In this document: piece after piece, positions 23,996-33,739 of the stretch | Layout: the number at the start of each line of letters is the position of its first letter | How positions within the stretch are numbered: position 1 is the stretch's first letter | NCBI GenBank assembly: GCA_947044405.1 | Contig: CAMRHE010000168.1 | Span: 372,501 to 436,500, forward strand | Length of the DNA: 64,000 nucleotides | Source: Leptodactylus fallax | Taxonomy: Eukaryota > Chordata > Amphibia > Anura > Leptodactylidae | Direction of reading: 5' to 3' | Program-made: the position numbers and the translations under genes | The notes under the pieces: model-generated | Database searches by the model: none | Told to the model about the DNA's origin: nothing | The model's input: the letters and a program-made list of their open reading frames with translations, nothing else

Positions 23996-25202
23996 AAAGG
24001 CTCCTTGCTGTCTTGGCCCCCACTCAATGGGGCGATTCTTAGGTCCTCCAGCTGTGCCTCTCAGCAGCTCGTTTAGTGGACCAGCAAGATGTGCGAACTT
24101 GGGTATAAATCTCCTGTAATAACCGGCCAATCCTAGAAAGGCCTGCACTTCCCGTAGGGTTCTTGGCTGGGGCCACTTCTGGAAGGCCTCCACCTTGCTG
24201 GGGGCTGGTTGTACCGCTTCCAGAGTGACCACATGTCCCAAGTACTCTATTCGCTGCCGAAACAGTTGGCACTTCTTGGGCTTGATTTTTAGCCCATGGT
24301 CTCGCAGTCGTTCTAGGACCTGCCGCAGCTTTTGAAGATGATCTTCGAATGAGGTCCCAAACACCACAATGTCATCCAGATATATCATTACTGACTCAAA
24401 GTTTAGGTCACCCAGACAGAGCTCCATCAACCACTGAAATGTCCCCGGAGCATTGGACAGACCAAACGGCATTCTGTTGAACTCAGAGTCCCATGGGTAA
24501 GATAAAGGCTGTCTTCACCTTGTCCTTTTCGGCCACTGGCACTTGCCAATATCCACTGGCCAGGTCAAGCATGGAGAAATACTTGGAACGACCCAGGGAG
24601 GATAGTGTCTTTTCGATCCGTGGAAGAGGATAGGCATCGCGGACGGTCTGAGCATTCAGTTTCCGGTAATCTACACAGAACCTGAGACTTCCATCCTTGT
24701 TCTGCACCAGGACCACCGGAGCAGCCCATGGGCTTTTACTTTCCTGTATCACCTGATTCTCTAGCATGCTGACCACCATATCTTTCACCTCCTGATACAT
24801 CTTGGGTGGGATTTGCCTGTACCGCTCCCAAATTGGTGCAGCGTCGCCGGTAGGGATTCCATGTTCAATTGCGGTAGCACACCCGAAGTCTTCATCATGT
24901 CTTGAGAACGCCTCCTGGAACTCCCACAGAGTGTCTTCCAGAAGTTTCTGTTGCCCTGGGGTCAGAGACCGGGGGTCCACTCCTATCAGAGACATGATCA
25001 CTCGACCGTTCCATTCTGCTGTTGGGGTCTGTTTTTGCTGGATCTCCACAGCATAGGTCCAAGCCGACCTCCCATCAGGCTGTAGTGTGAAGCTCTTCTG
25101 GCGAAGGACGTCGCCCTCGGGCACATAAACTTCAGCCAGCAGGGTATTTCCAGGAACGATCAACTCACTGTCCAAGACATTGAGACAGCGTATAGGCACC
25201 AT
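23987..25202 (-). pseudogene. Gypsy reverse transcriptase
   Basis: Two overlapping-register open frames on the minus strand (24483-25202 and 23987-24472), separated by a frameshift at about 24475-24483. Motifs: PIWERYRQIPPKMYQEVKDM, VVLVQNKDGSLRFCVDYRKL, TVRDAYPLPRIEKTL, MLDLASGYWQVPV, then in the second frame MPFGLSNAPGTFQ, MIYLDDIVVFG (catalytic YLDD) and FLGLAGYYRRFIPKFA. These are the canonical Gypsy RT blocks. Only one frameshift breaks the palm domain. Confidence 0.95.
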
Positions 25203-25449
25203 CTTTCACAGTGGCGAGTGCTCAGGCTACCAGAGGGTGGGTCTGCGTTTCTCCCTGCGGAGCAGGCTCTATCAGGACCTCTAGTCCATTCAGTGGTCGT
25301 CCAGCCCCCACTGAAAGCATCAAAATTTTCTCCTGTCACGGTGGAATCTTCACTGGAGCACTCAGTGGTACCTTCACATTCCCAATAGAGCGCCCTGATA
25401 TGATGCTCTTTTGCAAACTACAGCTCCTCACCATCTGCTGTAGGACCTT
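25203..25449 (-). other. Gypsy pol segment between protease and RT
   Basis: Spacer between the protease and RT frames, still within pol on the minus strand. No clear motif could be read in one frame. Probably a frame-broken linker. Confidence 0.4.
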
Positions 25450-25947
25450 CTAAGTTGGCCGGTGTGTGGTGGCCCGCTGCCAGTATTTAGGCCCTTCCTT
25501 GGCATAAAGGTGATGATCTAGGTCTCTCAGCACGTTCATGCCCAGCGTTACATCTAATCCTCTTCTGGATGGATGGTCTACCAGCACGATCCCCTTTTTG
25601 CCAATGTCTTGCCCAAATAGCTGAACCCGCATCCAGACGATCCCTTGTACGTTCATTGCACCATTATTGGCAGCTGTCAACCTGATGACACTTCCATCTT
25701 CCGGCTCCATCATATGTCCGAAGTGTCTCTCGAAGAACTCCAGAGGCATCAGGGTGCACTCTGATCCGGTGTCAACTAGGCAGCATACCTTCTGGCCCTC
25801 CAGCTCGGCTTCCATAACGGGGCTGCTAGCATATAAGTCGCGTTCATCGCGTATGGGGCTTAGTTTTTGGTGAACCGTCACAGGACGCCCCATTACTGCG
25901 GCAGTCGAAAGTTCAAAGCCGGCTCGGGTTCCATCTGTCCCTGGCAC
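25450..25947 (-). pseudogene. Gypsy aspartic protease
   Basis: Retropepsin-like protease that would process the polyprotein. The minus-strand frame has LVDTGSECTLMPLEFF (catalytic DTG) and, further on, GLDVTLGMNVLRDLD (the LGxDxL-type second motif). It overlaps the end of gag in another frame, as expected for a gag-pol arrangement. Confidence 0.9.
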
Positions 25948-26858
25948 TCTTTGGCGATATGGCCATACTGTCGGCAGCTCCAGCAGAGGGGTCCCCTCGA
26001 TCCCCGCACACCAGATGGACCTTGGTGGGCCCTCGCACCCGAGGTATTCTCGGTGGAAGAGGGCAGGGTGATTTGACCCTCTTCGGAGCCATGGATGAGC
26101 CTGCTTTCATCTGGGACACCTCCAGGCGGAGTTCTCTCATTTCTGCCCGTAGAGCCTGGACTACATCCTTCAAGGACCCCGCATCTTCAGGACCTACTCG
26201 GGCCCCTGTCGCTTGGGTGCTACTCACTGCCTTCACACTTACAGCCATGGGCTCTTTTTCCCTCTCTACAGCAGCCAGGTAAACATTATAGAATGTCAGG
26301 TTGGCATCTGCCCGAGTCATCTCTTGCAGTTTATCCTGTAAAAACTTATTGGATAATCCTAAGATGAATTGGTCTCGTAGTAGTCGGTCCACGTCTTTGA
26401 AGGCTCCCATAGGCTCCGAATCTCGCCACCGCACTTCATTCAGTAGCTCGCTGTGACCGATTAAAGAAGTTGCTTCGCAACTGTGCTACTTTAGTACGCC
26501 CTCCCTGAGCTCCCTCTAGCAGGGAGAATATTTTTTCCAAGGTGTCTCTCTCTGATTCGGGCCGTACCATCACTGTCCGTCTAGCGTCACCTTCTAGGGT
26601 CCCCAATGCTATCTCTGCATGCAGCCCCGGAATAAGGTTACTCAATTTAACTTCGCTTCGTACCCTTTCGGTCCAGTCCTGCAACGTCAAATTATTAGCA
26701 TCAAACTTTGGCAAATGCTGCATTAGAGCCCCGGCTGATAAGTACCCTACTTGGGCTGGCATGACTGGTACTGGGGCTGGTAACTCTTGCTGTGCAGGGG
26801 CACCCTGGACCGGTGCAGCTGGAGCCGGGAGATTAATTTCCGCCATGTTCCCGTCCAT
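25913..26858 (-). pseudogene. Gypsy gag
   Basis: Structural gag in two frames (26436-26858, then 25913-26434; one frameshift at about 26435). The first part is Pro/Ala-rich and runs into a capsid-like helical segment (LPKFDANNLTLQDWTERV ... LGTLEGDARRTV). The second contains LRDQFILGLSNKFLQDKLQ and a coiled-coil-like Glu/Arg-rich stretch. A CX2CX4HX4C zinc knuckle is visible on the minus strand at about 25943-25984 (CWSCRQYGHIAKEC), in a frame next to the listed one. Confidence 0.85.
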
Positions 26859-26870
26859 GACGGTCGCTGT

Positions 26871-26888
26871 ATCCTGCCGACTATGCCA
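26871..26888 (-). other. Primer binding site, tRNA-Ser-like
   Basis: On the minus strand, 3 nt after the 5' LTR, the sequence TGGCATAGTCGGCAGGAT is read. It begins with TGG, as a primer binding site should. From memory it is complementary, with one mismatch, to the 3' end of vertebrate tRNA-Ser(AGA), whose end is CCTGCCGACTACGCCA. The tRNA assignment is from memory and not searched. Confidence 0.7.
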
Positions 26889-26891
26889 AGT

Positions 26892-28033
26892 TGTAAGCCG
26901 TGTATCGGGGTGGGCTCCCCAGGATACAGCGAAGTCACAAAAAAAGGAAGCGACTCCAAATCAATTTAGTAAAAATACAAGATTTTACTTTGTGTAGTAA
27001 GACCTATTTACCAGAAAAACACTCTCAACTATTTACATATACTCAGCCAGGAAGCTGAGACCCTGGTGTTGTACAGCGCGGTGCCTTCTTATGTGTAACT
27101 GCAATACACTCCAAGCTTTTACCTATCTGCAGGCTGCAACTAACCAGCCGCTTGTTACCTTTTTATCACCCTAGTCACAGGAACAATTCAGTGAGTGTGA
27201 TAGAGGCACTGGCGGTACAACACAAGAGCTTACAAACTTATCAAAATACCCCTATTCCCCACAAACAAAGTATAACCGAGTAAATATAATAGTAGGTCAG
27301 CTTGCAAGCCAAAAAAATATGATAATGTATAAAATGTCGCTTCTAGACTTCTTCAGAAGCTCCTCTCTGGGAGTTACAACTCAATAGAATTCTCTGAGTC
27401 CTTAGTCCTTACTACCGAATAGGTAGATAATTCACCAGTAGTGTGTCCTGTGAAGATGTGGATGCCTAACTAGTCTAACTACAGGCCCTTACTCAGTCCC
27501 AAGCAATTTGCGCCAAAAATGTAATGCGGTGCGTGCACGATTACTTCTCTTAGTGATCCAGATTTGTTGGGTACCTGTTAGCTTCGTCTCTGGAACCGCT
27601 GAAAGCAGGGCTCATCCAAACATGCGGTCTCACCGACAGGGCCACTTCTCAGCCGGTCCTTGATAGCACTCTTCAACTTAGGATGCTGTCTGAGCAAACC
27701 CTGGAACAGTCTCTGCTTCAGCACCCGCTTGCTATATGTCTGATCCCTTAGGAATCCGATTTCTCTCACTTCCGTCCTGCTTCTTCTAAAAACTCAAAAG
27801 CACACTCCTACAATGGCTGCCACACACACTCTCTCCTTCCTTGTTCCTCCTCTGCAGAACAGGGTCTCCACGTCACTACTCCAGGGAATTACCGAATTAC
27901 AGTCTCTTCTATTTCTGAGGTAACAGTGGCCTCTTGTGGTCAAACAAACAAATGTCAGTTTATAAAAAAAAAAAAAATCTCATCTACAGAAACAGTTACA
28001 TTCATAACATGAGGGCTGTTTCCCCATCTTACA
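26892..28033 (-). repeat. Gypsy 5' LTR
   Basis: 1142 bp, same TGTAAGCC...ATCTTACA boundaries as 20717-21848. Since the element is on the minus strand, this is the upstream (5') LTR. Compared with the other LTR I count roughly two dozen substitutions plus a few small indels over about 1.13 kb. Confidence 0.95.
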
Positions 28034-28037
28034 CAGG

Positions 28038-28455
28038 GACAGGGAAGATGGTTAAAATTGATGGGAAGATGGATGGAACCAAATACACGACCATTCTGGA
28101 AGAAAACCTGTTGGAGTCTGCAAAAGACCTGAGACTGAGACGGAGATTTATCTTCCAACAAGACAATGATCCCAAACATAAAGCAAAATCTACAATGGAA
28201 TGGTTCACAAATAAACGTATCCAGGTGTTAGAATGGCCAAGTCAAAGTCCAGACCTGAATCCAATCGAGAATCTGTGGAAAGAGCTGAAAACTGCTGTTC
28301 ACAAACGCTCTCCATCCAACCTCACTGAGCTCGAGCTGTTTTCCAAGGAAGAATGGGTAAGAATTTCAGTCTCTCGACGAGCAAAACTGATAGAGACATA
28401 CCCCAAGCGACTTGCAGCTGTAATCGCAGCAAAAGGTGGCGTTACAAAGTATTAA
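28038..28455 (+). pseudogene. Tc1 transposase, C-terminal part after the Gypsy insertion
   Basis: Resumes the transposase that was cut at 20716. It contains FQQDNDPKHKAKS (second catalytic Asp), [18 protein letters not shown] (third acidic residue) and ends at KGGVTKY with TAA at 28453-28455. No stop is seen within this part. Without the Gypsy element, the full-length transposase would carry only the two stops noted in the N-terminal part. Confidence 0.93.
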
Positions 28456-28669
28456 GGGGGCCGAATAATTTGTCACGCCCCACTTTCCAGTTTTTTATTT
28501 TTTACAAAAGTTTAAAATATCCAATAAATTTCGTTCCACTTCACGATTGTGTCCCACTTGTCGATTCTTCACCAAAAAATTAAAATGTTATATCCTCATG
28601 TTTGAAGCCTGAAATGTGGCAAAAGGTTGAAAAGTTCAAGGGGGCCGAATACTTTCGCAAGGCACTGTA

Positions 28670-28996
28670 TGTCTCTCTACAGTAGTCTCACGCCATTCAG
28701 CCACTTATATACTTATTGCTCCCGTACACATTATTTCTGTCACTCATTTTACATGCTCTAGTAGGTTGGTCCTCCCCCTTTTCCCTCTCCTTTTTCCTAG
28801 TGTTGTTGTTTTGTTACTATGTTATTTCCACCATGTAATTGCGGCGTTCAGTGAAACACCTTTGCCTGTACCTTTTGTACTATCAGTCCTATTACACGAT
28901 TTACTGTGTTACTGTTTAATTGTGTGTGTTTCATCACACTCTCATGTATGATTTCCTTTGTAAAAATTTTATAAAAATTTATTTGAAAAAAAAACT
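28670..28996 (+). other. 3' UTR of L1-Tx1 no. 1
   Basis: Sequence on the far side of the Tc1 insertion. It is pyrimidine-rich, then AT-rich, and ends with TTTTATAAAAATTTATTTG and an A9 run, a plausible L1 3' end. No coding content. Confidence 0.65.
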
Positions 28997-29197
28997 AATT
29001 ATTTACATATGATTATGAAAACATTCATGAGACAACTGTAAAGTTTCCTAAAGTAGTAATATTGTGAGTCACTGGCATAACACAGCTCACCTAGTACAGC
29101 ATTTTTTTTTTATATACTATTTTAGAAATCTTGTTCTGTGAAGTGCAGGTTTTTTAAAAAAAATTTAAGCAAATGGTAAATTGTGCAGCAAAATCAG

Positions 29198-29370
29198 TTT
29201 AAGGCTGAGGTCCCACATTGCAGAAAAGCACAAACTGTGGTGTTTTACAGTACCTGCAAAGTGGATTCTGGCTAATCCCATCCACACATTCCAGAAAAAT
29301 ATCCGCAGCATTGCATTTTTGTAAATCTTCTTGACGTTTGCCCACGCCTGCGCAATAATGCCGGAATGCT
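29198..29370. repeat. Dispersed palindromic repeat, copy 3
   Basis: Shares GTACCTGCAAAGTGGATT, GGCTAATCCCATC and CAGAAAAATATCC with the repeat at 1336-1660. It begins AAGGCTGAGGTCCCACATTG. Non-coding. Followed by a purine-rich stretch with a G11 run near 29459-29471 and further unassigned sequence to about 29760. Confidence 0.6.
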
Positions 29371-29759
29371 GGCTACTGCGCATGCTGGCACTCCACCTCT
29401 ATTGTGAGTGATTTCCCATGACCAGAAGGTCTGGTTTGGAAGAAAGGCAAGTATGTTGGGGGGGGGGGGGGTGTATTAGTAGGAAGGGCTAGCTAGGGAA
29501 ACAGGGAGGGTTGTGAGTGAGAAAGGGAGGGGGAGGGAGTGAGGGAGGTGGTGAGTCAACTCTAAGTGAAGCTTAAGGCATCATGGTAGTTGTAGTAAAA
29601 CACAGAACAGGAAGATGCCCATGTAAACAAATGCAGAAGGTACCAGGAGCTCACAGAGAAACCCAGAAATGCCTCTAAACACTGCTAAAGGTATTTGGGT
29701 GCACCTATTAATAGCACTATCAGACCTTTTTTGAAAAATTATTTTTTTGCCCGGAGAAC
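29371..29759. other. Unassigned, purine-rich
   Basis: G/A-rich sequence, including GGGAGGGGGAGGGAGTGAGG near 29526. It ends with CCCGGAGAACCCCTTTA, a text that looks like a repeat end. No coding signal. Confidence 0.4.
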
Positions 29760-30075
29760 CCCTTTAAGCGTACTTGGGTTCTGCAGCAGAACACTAAACC
29801 AAAGCACACCAGTAAGTCCAGCTCTGAATGGCTGAAAAAAAAGAACAGAATGAAGGTTATGGAGTGGCCTAGTCAAAGTCTGGACTTAAATCTAATTGAG
29901 ATGCTGTGGCATGAGCTTAAATAGGCCGTTCATGCTCGAAAACCCCCCAATGTGGCTGAATTAAAACAATACTGAAAAAAGTGGGCCAAAATTCCTCCAC
30001 AGCGATGTGACCAACTCATTGCGAGTTATCACAAACACTTGATTGCAGTTGTTGCTGCCAAGGGTGAAACTAGTT
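29760..30075 (+). pseudogene. Tc1 transposase C-terminal fragment, split by an L2-like LINE
   Basis: The plus strand reads [21 protein letters not shown], the third catalytic region of a Tc1 transposase, with Glu preserved. It then runs through WAKIPPQRCDQLIASYHKH to VVAAKGETSY, with stops inside (for example TAG after HELK). Only about the last 90 residues remain. The L2-like LINE has inserted just after the end of the coding sequence. Confidence 0.88.
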
Positions 30076-31242
30076 ATTAATAATAAATTTTATTTATACA
30101 GCGCCAACATATTCCGCAGCACTGTACAATTTGTAGGGTTCAAGTACAGACAAAAAAGATACATTACAAAGAAATAGTCAATTCACACACTGGGACTGAG
30201 GGCCCTGCTCGTTAGAGCTTAAAAACTACGAGGTAGCAGGGGCGGCATCAGAGGTAGCATTGCTTATACAATGGTCAGACAATTTTGTAATAGAGGTTAA
30301 TGTCATTACACATATATAAAGCTGTATGAGCCGTCACCAGTCGTGTCCTTTAACGTGCAGACGATGCCTGGACATATAAAGTTAGTCTGATACGGCATCA
30401 TATCCTGTCAGGTAAAGCGGTTTTAGGGAATCTAAATATGGAAGGGTTTACATTAGGAGTTGTGATAGGCCTGTCTGAAAAGATAAGTCTTTAGTTTGCG
30501 CTTGAAGCTGTGGAAATTTTGGGTTATTCTGATAGTCCGGGATAGAGCATTCCAGAGAAGTGGTGCAACTCGGGAGAAATCTTGTATACAAGCGTGGGAG
30601 GTTCTGATAATAGAGGATGTTAGTCTTAGGTCATTGAGTGAATGGAGAGTACAGGTTGGGCGATAGACAGAGATGAGGGAGGAAATGTAGGGAGGTGCAG
30701 CATTGTGGAGAGCCTTGTGAATGAGAGTGATAAGTTTATATTGTATTCTGTATTGAATAGGCAGCCAATGTAGTGACCGACACAGACCAGAGGCATCGCT
30801 GTAGCATCTAGACCAGAGGTTCCCAAACTTTTTTTTTCTCGTAGACCACTTTCAAAATTTTACTGGTTTCGGTGGACCCCCTTCTGCTACATTTCTACCA
30901 TATTCCTAAAACTCGTCAAAAAATTTGAAGATTAGATCTAACGTAGACCCCCGTCGAGTCTCCTGTGGACCCCTAGGGGTCCACCTGGACCACTTTGGGA
31001 ATCACTGATCTAGACTGATACATGAGCCTGGCCACTGCATTCAGAATAGATTGTAGAGGGGAGAGTTTAGTAAGGGGAATACCGATTAGTAAGGAGTTAC
31101 AGTAGTCAAGGCGGGAGTGAATCAGTGCAACAATAAGTGTCTTTAGTGTATCTCTGGTAAGGAAAGGGCATATTCTGGAGATGTTTTTGAGGTGGAGATG
31201 ACATGAGCGTGCGAGTGATTGGATATGGGAGTTGAAAGAAAG
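30076..31242 (-). mobile_element. L2-like LINE, 5'-truncated (copy 2), with a hAT MITE inside
   Basis: Inverted copy of the family at 15950-17476. It begins with the tail AATAATAAATTTTATTTATA, then GCGCCAACATATTCCGCAGC, and continues to about 31242, where similarity ends at GGATATGG.AGTTGAAAGAAAG. The coding part on the minus strand is interrupted by a 194-bp hAT MITE (30814-31007) and by substitutions. It retains only the thumb/C-terminal part of the reverse transcriptase. Confidence 0.88.
30814..31007. mobile_element. hAT-type MITE with 8-bp target duplication
   Basis: Starts CAGAGGTTCCCAAACTTTTT and ends GGACCACTTTGGGAATCACTG, so the termini are inverted (CAG.G.TTCCCAAA). It is flanked on both sides by ATCTAGAC (30806-30813 and 31008-31015), a perfect 8-bp duplication diagnostic of hAT transposition. 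194 bp, no protein. It is younger than the L2-like copy it interrupts. Confidence 0.95.
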
Positions 31243-32029
31243 TATAATGTTAAAGACCAGTTAGTCTGAATACAGGCGGTCCAACCCTGCCTATAGCTCT
31301 ATCAGGATTTATATATCTAAATTTCAGGAGGGAATTGATAGAGTAGAAAATAATAAAACTTCACTTTTATTTCTTATATAAATAAAAATAAATATAAAAT
31401 CGTATTAGAAAGACGAGACTCACTAGTGCTCCCAAGTGCTACCATGTGATTAGTGAAAAAGAAGGGATGAGATCACATAAATTGCATATATAGTGTGCAC
31501 TAATATTTATAGATGCCCAAAGCAGATATTAGCCCTGCTATTTTATTTTCTAATGTCCATAATAATGATAGGAACATGAGTCATATAATTAATAGCATTA
31601 GTGTCATTTAAAGGGATTGTATGAAGGGTAGCTAAAACAAACAAACAGGGAGGGGTTAAACAAACAAAGCAGGGAGCTAAGACAAACAGACAGGGAGGGG
31701 TTCGTTTAGTATTCAGCAAAAGTCCGCCTATTGCTTCTCATAACAGCTGAGATAGCGTCTACTCTGCCTGAGGTATAAGTACAGTCTGGTGCCTCAAATA
31801 AAGCCTCAAATGTATATGGACACACAGTTAGTCAGAACTGTGTGTCATCTGGCACTGCGGATTCACCAGATACACTCCACTGGCAAGTTATAGTGGAATA
31901 CACCCTCAATAGGGTAATTTTGTCAGCACCCCACAGCCTCCCAGCACCCTTTCCACATACACCTCTATTTGACACCTATAGCACACATTTAAAAGTCTCT
32001 CCCTAAGTGCTAAAGAGTTAAAATAAAAA
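31243..32029. other. Unassigned; possible Penelope-element flank
   Basis: AT-rich with no coding signal. It adjoins a hammerhead-like motif, so it may be the end region of a Penelope-like element on the minus strand, but no PLE protein is seen here. Confidence 0.4.
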
Positions 32030-32074
32030 AATCCCTACGCGTTTCACCAGCCATTGCTGGATCATCAGGGGACT
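32030..32074 (-). ncRNA. Hammerhead-ribozyme-like motif
   Basis: On the minus strand all hammerhead core parts occur in order. Stem I 5' strand AGTCCC (32074-32069); core CTGATGA (32068-32062); stem II CCAGC/GCTGG with an AATG loop (32060-32047); GAA (32045-32043); a minimal stem III from the palindrome ACGCGT (32042-32037); cleavage base A (32036); and stem I 3' strand GGGATT (32035-32030), which pairs six for six with AGTCCC, one pair being G-U. A U-U mismatch sits between the core and stem II. Such minimal-stem-III hammerheads are known from Penelope-like elements. Self-cleavage is not proven. Confidence 0.72.
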
Positions 32075-32608
32075 AAATAAGTATAACCTCTCAGTCTGAG
32101 AGTGAAATAGCAATGGCGCCAGAGTCTCAAGAAAGCCTTCCTTAAAACGGAGCTAAGCCCCGCCCACAGGGTGTGTCACATGATGTCACGTCCAATCATA
32201 ATGTGGGGGAGGCGGAGCCATAGCCAATGCTCCTCCCCTCACCTTATTCGTCATCCGAGGTGCTCCTCCCAGGGGCAGGGAAGCTGTCAGTGTCATCATG
32301 GAGACATAGAAGCGTGTCTCCTATGTTTACATCGTGCTGTCATCTCTCTGATCCTAATTGTAGGCAGTTGGAGTAGGAAACACAGAAGTCATGTTATCAA
32401 GAAATTCACGTGTATTGTCTAATATTATGCTTAAACACATAAGATGCTTGATCTATACTGCACCAGCACTTCTCAATTCAGCAGTTGGGAAATTATTGTT
32501 CACTGTAGAGGTGAATACGGACCCTGTATATCTCTATTGATGCAATGTACCATCCGGATGTGATATCTGTTGTGCTTCAACATTTATATGTACTGCTGAA
32601 TTGAGAAG
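32075..32608. repeat. Unassigned flank with an inverted repeat
   Basis: A GC-richer stretch (GGAGGCGGAGCC near 32208) is followed by a 16-bp inverted repeat: CTTCTCAATTCAGCAG near 32467-32482 and CTGCTGAATTGAGAAG near 32593-32608. No coding signal. It may be part of the same element as the hammerhead-like motif. Confidence 0.5.
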
Positions 32609-33156
32609 AAAGATTGGTCTCAGTCGCAGGTCATGGGTCTTGTAACAGGATAATGACCCAAAACACACAGCTAAAAACACCCAAAAATGGCTAAGAGGAA
32701 AACATTGGACTATTCTGAAGTGGCCTTCTATGAGCCCTGACCTAAATCCTATTGAGCATCTTTGGTAGGAGCTGAAACATGCGATCTGGAAAAGGCACCC
32801 TTCAAACCCGAAACAACTGGAGTAGTTTGCTCATGAGGAGTGGGCCAAAATACCTGTTGAGAGGTGCAGAAGTCTCATTGACCGTTACAGGAATCGTTTG
32901 ATTGCAGTGATTGCCTCAAAAGGTTGTGCAACAAAATATTAAGTTAAGGGTACCGTCATTTCTGTCCAGGACTGTTTCATGAGTTTTCTTTTTTTAAAAA
33001 ATTCTGTTGAAGCATGGTTGAAAAGCAATGTCTGACTTTCATTCGTGCATTTTCATAGAATTTTTATATATTATTACTTTTGTCAGATTCAAGTTATTTC
33101 AGTGACCATTGTGGGTTTTTCTTTCATTAAACGAGGGGTACCAACAATTTTGTCCA
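32609..33156 (+). mobile_element. Tc1 fragment, 5'-truncated (same family as copy A)
   Basis: The plus strand is collinear with the C-terminal half of the element at 279-1208 in opposite orientation. It ends in the same terminus, ATTAAACGAGGGGTACCAAC followed by AATTTTGTCC. The left half and left terminus are missing. The break coincides with the inverted repeat at 32593-32608. Confidence 0.92.
32610..32941 (+). pseudogene. Tc1 transposase C-terminal remnant
   Basis: Reads a [12 protein letters not shown] block (AATGACCCAAAACACAC), then [21 protein letters not shown] text (with a stop right after HLW) and YRNRLIAVIASKGCATKY with TAA, matching copy A almost residue for residue. Roughly 110 codons remain, with internal stops (TAG near 32766 and 32822). 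Confidence 0.9.
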
Positions 33157-33481
33157 CGTGTGTATTATTACTGCAACTGTTATTGACCTATTTCGGTGGG
33201 CTCTTTATTATTTGGGGGATGCATCATTATTATATTGTAATATAACGCTAGGGAGGGGAAGCTTTTTGTATCACATCTTGGCTTCACCTGGGTTTCTTGT
33301 TTAATTGTTTTTAATCACTGTCTTTTAACAAAAGAGTATTAGATTTCTTCATATTTTGGATATGCATTATTTTTCAAGCCTTTCTTGTCACACTAAATCA
33401 ATTCATTTGAATTTGAAAAATATTTTTTACTATATCTACATGCTAAAAGCCCAATAGTTCTAAAAACTATTGTAATAATAA
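33157..33481. other. Unassigned AT-rich stretch
   Basis: No coding signal, repeat end or RNA feature recognised between the Tc1 terminus and the palindrome that follows. Confidence 0.4.
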
Positions 33482-33739
33482 AAAACACTTTTATTCTTTA
33501 TTCAAATGAGGATCTTGGAGCACAGGGGATGTTTACTTCTATTACTGAGCACTGCTGTATCATCCCTAAACACGCCCATCCTCCATTCAGCTCATCCCCC
33601 TGGGCAGTGTAAGTTGATCCTCCCACTGAGCTGAATGCAGGATGGACGTGTTTAGTGATGATGCAGCAGTGCTCAGTAATAGAAGAAAACTCCCCCTGTG
33701 CTCCAAGATCCTCATTTGAATAAAGAATAAAAGTGTTTT
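33482..33739. mobile_element. Near-perfect palindromic foldback element
   Basis: Arms 33482-33594 and 33627-33739 are each 113 bp and match as inverted copies with only about 7 mismatches (about 94%), separated by 32 bp. The ends read AAAACACTTTTATTCTTTAT. No protein. It lies 84 bp before the large TTAA-bounded element. Confidence 0.92.

Larger units (their letters stand above)
20717..28033 (-). mobile_element. Ty3/Gypsy LTR retrotransposon with both LTRs
   Basis: A complete two-LTR element on the minus strand, flanked by the 4-bp duplication CAGG (20713-20716 and 28034-28037). Gene order on the minus strand is gag, protease, reverse transcriptase, RNase H, integrase, the Gypsy order. No envelope gene is seen between integrase and the 3' LTR, so it is a retrotransposon and not an infectious-type provirus. 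Several frameshifts interrupt the coding region. The LTRs differ by roughly two substitutions per hundred by eye, which makes it the youngest unit of this nest. Confidence 0.95.
19723..28667 (+). mobile_element. Tc1 element split by a Gypsy retrotransposon
   Basis: Left terminus CAGTGCCTTGAGAAAATATT and right terminus ending in GCAAGGCACTG are inverted repeats of about 165-170 bp, with TA on both sides (19721-19722 and 28668-28669). The text CATTTCAGGCTTCAAACAT in the left terminus is closely mirrored in the right one. The transposase is on the plus strand. The Gypsy insertion (20717-28033, CAGG duplication) accounts for the large size; without it the element is about 1.6 kb, the normal Tc1 length. 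It lies in the 3' region of L1 no. 1. Confidence 0.95.
14470..28996 (+). mobile_element. Tx1-type L1 LINE no. 1, 5'-truncated, with nested insertions
   Basis: A plus-strand L1 whose visible sequence starts almost exactly at the beginning of ORF2 (endonuclease) and ends with an AT-rich 3' UTR at 28670-28996. It is interrupted by an L2-like LINE (15950-17476) and by a Tc1 element (19723-28667) that itself carries a Gypsy retrotransposon (20717-28033). Removing these leaves a collinear ORF2 that matches the second L1 in this window. The family is recognised from the AKGLNSP-like endonuclease start, the FADDVIL catalytic box and the long C-terminal region, as in Xenopus Tx1-group L1s. Confidence 0.9.

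Noticed and set aside
20717..28033. Endogenous retrovirus with envelope
   Set aside because: No envelope-like frame lies between integrase and 3' LTR, and the protease, RT and integrase wording is Ty3/Gypsy type. It is called a retrotransposon.
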